A DNA stretch of 36,759 nt from Clostridium sp. UBA3947 (GTDB taxonomy: Bacteria; Bacillota; Clostridia; Clostridiales; Clostridiaceae), in the NCBI GenBank assembly GCA_002385545.1, contig DGDR01000187.1, forward strand, positions 1 through 36,759. The letters run 5' to 3'. The notes beneath the pieces are model-generated. The model did no database searches and was not told where the DNA came from. It saw nothing but the letters and a program-made list of their open reading frames with translations. Both the position numbers and the translations under genes were made by a program. Every line of letters begins with the position of its first letter. Positions within the stretch are counted from its first letter, which is position 1. Positions 33,342 to 36,759 of this stretch are shown here, in pieces.

Positions 33342-34139
33342 TAAAAAACTCTTTCTATGTAGAGGCGTTATACCGTATTTACGGATTGCTTCTATATGTT
33401 CTTCTGTACCATACCCTACATTTCTTTCAAAGCCATACTGGGGATACTCTTCACTATATGCCTTCATTAATCGATCTCGGTACACTTTTGCAACTATAGA
33501 AGCAGCAGCAATGCAGGCACTCTTAGCATCACCTTTAATTATATGATTACTAGGTCCATTATAACCCCTGATTGGGTATCCATCGGTAAGAACTAGTTCA
33601 GGCTTTATTTTTAAATTCTCACAAGCATCCAAGAAAATTTTATTATTGCAATAGCTTATACCTTTTTCGTCTATTTCATTGTTATCTATAACGGAAATAT
33701 GATAACATTCCGCTCTATCTATAATTATATTAAATAACTCCTCGCGTTTTTGTGTACTTAGCTTTTTTGAATCCTTTAGACCAAGAATTAAATTTGATGT
33801 AACTAAATCTTCGTACTTCAGTATAACTGCTGCTCCTACTATAGGGCCAGCTAATGGACCTCTTCCTACTTCATCCACTCCAGCAATTAGTCTATAATCA
33901 CCAAAACTTCTATCTAGCTCATACATTTTTCGTACTCTATTTACTTCTTCTATGTATTTATTATATTTCTTTTCTAATGTTTCACCTAATTTCGCCACAT
34001 TCTTCCGAGAGTCTTCTTTTAGCTTGTTAACTAAAAGCAAAAAATCTTGATTACATAATAATTCCGATTCAGTAAAGCTACCTATGTATGTATTAATATC
34101 TTTGAATGCTAAGCTATTTATTTTTTCTATAAATTCCAT
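33324..34139 (-). CDS. rnhB: Ribonuclease HII
   Basis: Removes ribonucleotides from DNA and RNA-DNA hybrids. The catalytic acids are present: Asp89 and Glu90 in AGVDEVGRGPLAGP, Asp186 in LTDGYP and Asp204 in KGDAKSACIAAASIVAKVYRD. An N-terminal extension of about 80 residues matches the long form seen in Bacillota. The ATG at 34139 is preferred over an upstream GTG because GGGG lies 6 bases before it; the length is 271 residues. It follows rbgA by a short gap, and its 3' end overlaps yraN on the opposite strand. Confidence 0.95.
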   Translation of the reverse strand: MEFIEKINSLAFKDINTYIGSFTESELLCNQDFLLLVNKLKEDSRKNVAKLGETLEKKYNKYIEEVNRVRKMYELDRSFGDYRLIAGVDEVGRGPLAGPIVGAAVILKYEDLVTSNLILGLKDSKKLSTQKREELFNIIIDRAECYHISVIDNNEIDEKGISYCNNKIFLDACENLKIKPELVLTDGYPIRGYNGPSNHIIKGDAKSACIAAASIVAKVYRDRLMKAYSEEYPQYGFERNVGYGTEEHIEAIRKYGITPLHRKSFLRTLLS

Positions 34140-34157
34140 ATTAAACCCCACATTATT

Positions 34158-35000
34158 TTATACTGTTTCTAAGCAAATCTTACCTATTTTCCCACCTCTA
34201 AATTCATCTAAAATTACATTTGATATTCTATTATAATCTATTTCTCCTCCAGAAATTACGGCCCCTCTCTTTTTAGCAATACTATTGATAGTCTCTAGTG
34301 GATCTGCAGATAGCTCCTCTAGCTTATATCTCTGCTTTAGTTTTTCTGGAGCTATTACTTGTAGGCGTTCTATCAATTTGATTGCTAATTCTTCTATATC
34401 AATAACTTCATCTTTTACCGCACCAGTAAAGGCCAAATTCAGTCCCACTTCCATATCTTCGAAACGGGGCCAAAGTACTCCTGGAGTGTCCATTAGTTCT
34501 AGGCCTATCTTTGTTTTTATCCATTGCTTACTTTTAGTAACTCCTGGCCTATCTCCTGTTTTTGCAATATTATTTTGAGCCATTTTGTTTATAAATGATG
34601 ACTTCCCAACATTAGGTATTCCTACCACCATAGCTCTTGTAATTATATTAACAATACCTTTAGCTCTCAATCTATCATTTTTCTCTTTAAGCAACTGGTC
34701 TATTAAGGGTTTTATTTCTTTTAACCCTTTCCCTGTTACACAGTTCACTGCTAAGGCCTTGATATCTCCCGTAGATAATTTATTACACCATTTCTTAACA
34801 ATAGCTTCTTCACACAAATCACTTTTATTTAAAAGAATAATTCTTGGTTTACCACTACATATTTCATCAATATCTGGATTAGCACTAGATTTTACAATTC
34901 TAGCGTCTCGTATTTCAATAACTAAGTCTACTAGCTTTAAATTTTCCTTTATTTCTTTCTTAGTTTTTAACATATGTCCAGGAAACCAATTAATTTTCAT
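34158..35000 (-). CDS. rbgA: Ribosome biogenesis GTPase RbgA (YlqF)
   Basis: Circularly permuted GTPase needed for late 50S assembly. In the 280-residue protein the motifs occur in permuted order: G4 NKSD (58-61), G1 GIPNVGKS (127-134) and G3 DTPG (171-174). The conserved N-terminus MKINWFPGHMLKTKKEI resembles B. subtilis YlqF. I use the ATG at 35000; an ATG two codons upstream (35006), closer to GAGGG, is also possible, and the still longer frame is rejected because it runs into the rplS terminator. No lepB lies between rplS and rbgA. Confidence 0.94.
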   Translation of the reverse strand: MKINWFPGHMLKTKKEIKENLKLVDLVIEIRDARIVKSSANPDIDEICSGKPRIILLNKSDLCEEAIVKKWCNKLSTGDIKALAVNCVTGKGLKEIKPLIDQLLKEKNDRLRAKGIVNIITRAMVVGIPNVGKSSFINKMAQNNIAKTGDRPGVTKSKQWIKTKIGLELMDTPGVLWPRFEDMEVGLNLAFTGAVKDEVIDIEELAIKLIERLQVIAPEKLKQRYKLEELSADPLETINSIAKKRGAVISGGEIDYNRISNVILDEFRGGKIGKICLETV

Positions 35001-35039
35001 ATACATCAATCCCTCAGTATATATTTTGATTTTACGAAA

Positions 35040-35063
35040 AATGGGACTTATACAAGTCCCATT
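35040..35063 (-). terminator. Intrinsic terminator after rplS
   Basis: A perfect 10-bp stem AATGGGACTT / AAGTCCCATT with a GTAT loop, followed by TTT on the minus strand. It begins 17 bases after the rplS stop and isolates rplS as a single-gene unit ahead of rbgA. Confidence 0.85.
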
Positions 35064-35079
35064 CAAAATTAAGTAAAGT

Positions 35080-35424
35080 TTAAACTAATTCTTTAACTTT
35101 TGAAGCCTTACCTACTCTATTTCTTAAATAGAATAGCTTAGCTCTTCTTACTTTACCGCGTCTAACTACTTCGATTTTTTCAATTGTTGGAGCATGAACA
35201 GGGAAAGTTTTTTCTACACCTACACCGTAAGCAACTCTTCTTACTGTGAAGGTTTCTCTAATACCACCATTTTGTCTCTTTAAAACAGTTCCTTCAAAAA
35301 CCTGAATTCTTTCTCTGTTACCTTCCTTGATTTTTACATGAACCTTTACTGTATCTCCTACTTTGAAATCAGCTAGGTCTGTTCGTAGTTGTTCAGCTTC
35401 AATAGATCTTATTAATTCATTCAT
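35080..35424 (-). CDS. rplS: 50S ribosomal protein L19
   Basis: Large-subunit protein at the 30S-50S interface. The 114-residue protein (chosen ATG 35424, 8 bases after AGGAGGG) shows ADFKVGDTVKVHVKIKEGNRE, RIQVFEGTVLKRQNGGIRETF and the C-terminal RRGKVRRAKLFYLRNRVGKA motif. An upstream in-frame ATG at 35448 precedes the ribosome site and is rejected. It has its own promoter (35503-35531), a structured leader and a strong terminator, so it is a stand-alone unit following trmD. Confidence 0.98.
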   Translation of the reverse strand: MNELIRSIEAEQLRTDLADFKVGDTVKVHVKIKEGNRERIQVFEGTVLKRQNGGIRETFTVRRVAYGVGVEKTFPVHAPTIEKIEVVRRGKVRRAKLFYLRNRVGKASKVKELV

Positions 35425-35448
35425 TGTGCATTCCCTCCTTAGTTTCAT

Positions 35449-35502
35449 TAACGTTCATACCTTATATAAAGGTAGAGGACCGTTCGTACTAGCACAAGGC
35501 AT
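35449..35502 (-). promoter_or_regulatory. rplS leader, candidate L19 leader RNA
   Basis: The leader of about 70 bases between the rplS promoter and ATG can fold: ACCTT-TATAT-AAGGT forms a clear hairpin (35461-35475) and GAACGGTCC/GAACGTT stretches flank it. An L19 leader motif is known upstream of rplS in low-GC Gram-positives; the position fits, but I cannot test the match. Confidence 0.5.
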
Positions 35503-35531
35503 ATTTTATCATAGTATAAGCCGCGTTTCAA
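35503..35531 (-). promoter_or_regulatory. rplS promoter (extended -10)
   Basis: TTGAAA (35526-35531), a 17-base spacer ending in TGA and TAAAAT (35503-35508) on the minus strand, about 80 bases before the rplS ATG and downstream of trmD. Confidence 0.78.
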
Positions 35532-35562
35532 TAGATTTTTTATAATATGTAAATATTTTTTA

Positions 35563-36282
35563 CTATTTTCCAGAGAATTTTTTATATATCTTTTTTTCTT
35601 CAGCACTAATCTGATATTTTTTGAATAAATCTGGTCTTTTCTCCTCAGTGATTTTTAAGGACTGATATTTTCTCCATTGTCTTATATTTTCGTGATGTCC
35701 AGAAATTAAAACCTCTGGTACCTTTTCTCCTTCGAACTCATAGGGTCGAGTATACTGAGGATATTCTAATAAACCATTATAAAAAGATTCATCTTTATAG
35801 CTTTCATCGTTAGATAAGACCCCTGGCAATAGTCGACATATACTGTCTACTATAGGTATACAAGCACTCTCTCCACCTGTCAACACAAAATCCCCAAGAG
35901 ATATTTCCATATCAATATACTTATAAGCCCTCTCGTCAATGCCTTCATAATGACCGCATAAAAAAATTAAATGCTCTTCCTTAGAAAGCTCCTTAGCCAT
36001 TTCTTGATTGAAGGTTTTCCCACGGGGCCCAAGAAAAATAACCTTACCTTCTAGTGTTTCTTTAGCTTTCTTAATAGTATCTACAATTGGTTGAACCGTC
36101 ATTACCATTCCTGCTCCGCCACCATAGGGATAGTCATCTACCTTCCGATGTTTGTCCTTTGTATAATCTCTTATGTTAAAAATACTAATATCAATAATTC
36201 CTTTTTCCTTAGCTCTCCCCATAATACTATGATTAAAGACATCGAACATTTCAGGAAATAGAGTTAAAATACTAATCTTCAT
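35563..36282 (-). CDS. trmD: tRNA (guanine-37-N1) methyltransferase TrmD
   Basis: SPOUT-class enzyme that methylates G37 next to the anticodon and prevents +1 frameshifting. The 239-residue protein begins MKISILTLFPEMFDVFNHSI and has the knot motifs LCGHYEGIDERA (109-119) and GDFVLTGGE (130-138), the catalytic Asp146 in IVDSICRLLPGVLSNDES, and YTRPYEFEG. The ATG overlaps the rimM stop by 11 bases, the usual coupling. It is followed by a separate rplS unit. Confidence 0.98.
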   Translation of the reverse strand: MKISILTLFPEMFDVFNHSIMGRAKEKGIIDISIFNIRDYTKDKHRKVDDYPYGGGAGMVMTVQPIVDTIKKAKETLEGKVIFLGPRGKTFNQEMAKELSKEEHLIFLCGHYEGIDERAYKYIDMEISLGDFVLTGGESACIPIVDSICRLLPGVLSNDESYKDESFYNGLLEYPQYTRPYEFEGEKVPEVLISGHHENIRQWRKYQSLKITEEKRPDLFKKYQISAEEKKIYKKFSGK

Positions 36283-36759
36283 AATTCCATACCTCTACAG
36301 GTTCAATAATTATTTTAGAATTTTCTACATCTATCTCTTTTACTACTGAGTCTATAACAGGTACCATAATATCCTTCTTACCCTTTACCCAATAAACATC
36401 ATTACTACCTGTAAAAATAACTTCTTTTACTTCTCCTACTTCTTCTCCTTTAGTATCTATGACTTTACAACCAATTATATCAACAACAAAATATCTACCC
36501 TCTGGCAGCTTAACCGCATCCTCACGTTTAACCTGCAGATATTTAGTCTTTAATTTTTCTGCAGCATCCATTGTATCTATACCCTCAAGCTTTAAAATAG
36601 CCTTATCATTCTGAAGCTTACACCAAAGAACTTTTTTTTCTTCCCCATCAAGTAGTACATATTTTAATTTTTTAAACCTTTTTATATCATCAGTAAGAGG
36701 ATATACTTTTAACTCTCCTTTTATTCCATGGGTATTAATGATTTGGCCAACGGTTATCT
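36272..36759 (-). CDS. rimM: 16S rRNA processing protein RimM (5' end cut by window edge)
   Basis: Assembly factor for the 30S head that binds protein S19. The frame stays open to the window edge: 161 residues are visible, beginning ITVGQIINTHGIKGELKVYP, so only about 4-6 N-terminal residues are missing. The usual RimM core (DDIKRFKKLKYVLL) and the C-terminal PRC-barrel domain (LPEGRYFVVDIIGCKVIDTKGEEVGEV) are present. Calling it from the internal ATG at 36571 would lose the whole N-terminal domain. Its stop overlaps the trmD start. Confidence 0.93.
   Translation of the reverse strand, partial: ITVGQIINTHGIKGELKVYPLTDDIKRFKKLKYVLLDGEEKKVLWCKLQNDKAILKLEGIDTMDAAEKLKTKYLQVKREDAVKLPEGRYFVVDIIGCKVIDTKGEEVGEVKEVIFTGSNDVYWVKGKKDIMVPVIDSVVKEIDVENSKIIIEPVEVWNYED

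Noticed and set aside
1..36759. CRISPR arrays, defence islands, prophage or toxin-antitoxin systems
   Set aside because: No repeated direct units, no integrase, recombinase, nuclease-helicase or small toxin-like pairs; all coding regions map to conserved housekeeping families. yraN has an endonuclease-like fold but is a widespread partner of comM/rnhB, not a defence gene.
36571..36759. A short stand-alone PRC-barrel gene starting at 36571
   Set aside because: The same frame stays open to the window edge and encodes the RimM N-terminal domain, so this is one truncated rimM.

Overview
This 36.8 kb window is AT-rich, with a tightly packed gene order typical of Bacillota. The set of genes, the strong AGGAGG-type ribosome sites, the A/T-rich sigma-A-type promoters and the presence of CodY, TepA, MlpA and DapG point to a member of class Clostridia, most likely close to Clostridium sensu stricto. 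This rests on gene order and protein motifs, not on a database search. Almost everything is encoded on the minus strand, so genes are best read from the right end to the left. The left end carries a 19-base Tn5/Nextera mosaic end (1-19) that cuts recA, so position 1 is a library artefact at a contig edge. The right end cuts rimM a few codons from its start.

Layout in transcription order (right to left): (i) rimM-trmD, then rplS with its own promoter, leader and terminator, then rbgA (ylqF) and rnhB. (ii) An inverted two-gene block, comM-yraN, on the plus strand; its 3' end overlaps the 3' end of rnhB, and its 5' end is divergent from dprA. (iii) dprA-topA, then a 318-bp non-coding stretch with a 93-nt stem-loop and the codY promoter, then codY. 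(iv) rpsB-tsf-pyrH-frr-uppS-cdsA-dxr-rseP-ispG, which joins translation, UMP synthesis, ribosome recycling and undecaprenyl/phospholipid/isoprenoid supply. (v) rimP-nusA-rnpM(ylxR)-ylxQ-infB-rbfA-nrnA-truB-ribF, the classic nusA/infB operon, preceded by a structured leader. (vi) rpsO, pnp, mlpA, ymxH(ylmC), dapG, tepA, ftsK. This matches the B. subtilis pnp-to-spoIIIE segment but without the dipicolinate synthase (spoVFA/B), asd and dapA genes found there. (vii) rimO-pgsA-recA, with a well-formed recA promoter and LexA/SOS box.

The window is essentially housekeeping: ribosome assembly and translation, RNA turnover, DNA repair, uptake and topology, envelope lipid synthesis and lysine/DAP metabolism. 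I found no tRNA, rRNA, CRISPR array, insertion sequence, phage gene or toxin-antitoxin pair, and no clear undescribed protein system. The least explained material is RNA-level: the rimP leader with mutually exclusive hairpins, the 93-nt stem-loop between topA and codY, a CodY-like box in the codY leader, and hairpins inside operons with no obvious promoter behind them. Start codons needed care: at least five genes (rimO, ftsK, tepA, rnpM, rimP) appear to use TTG and three (dxr, rseP, cdsA) GTG, judged from ribosome-site spacing.
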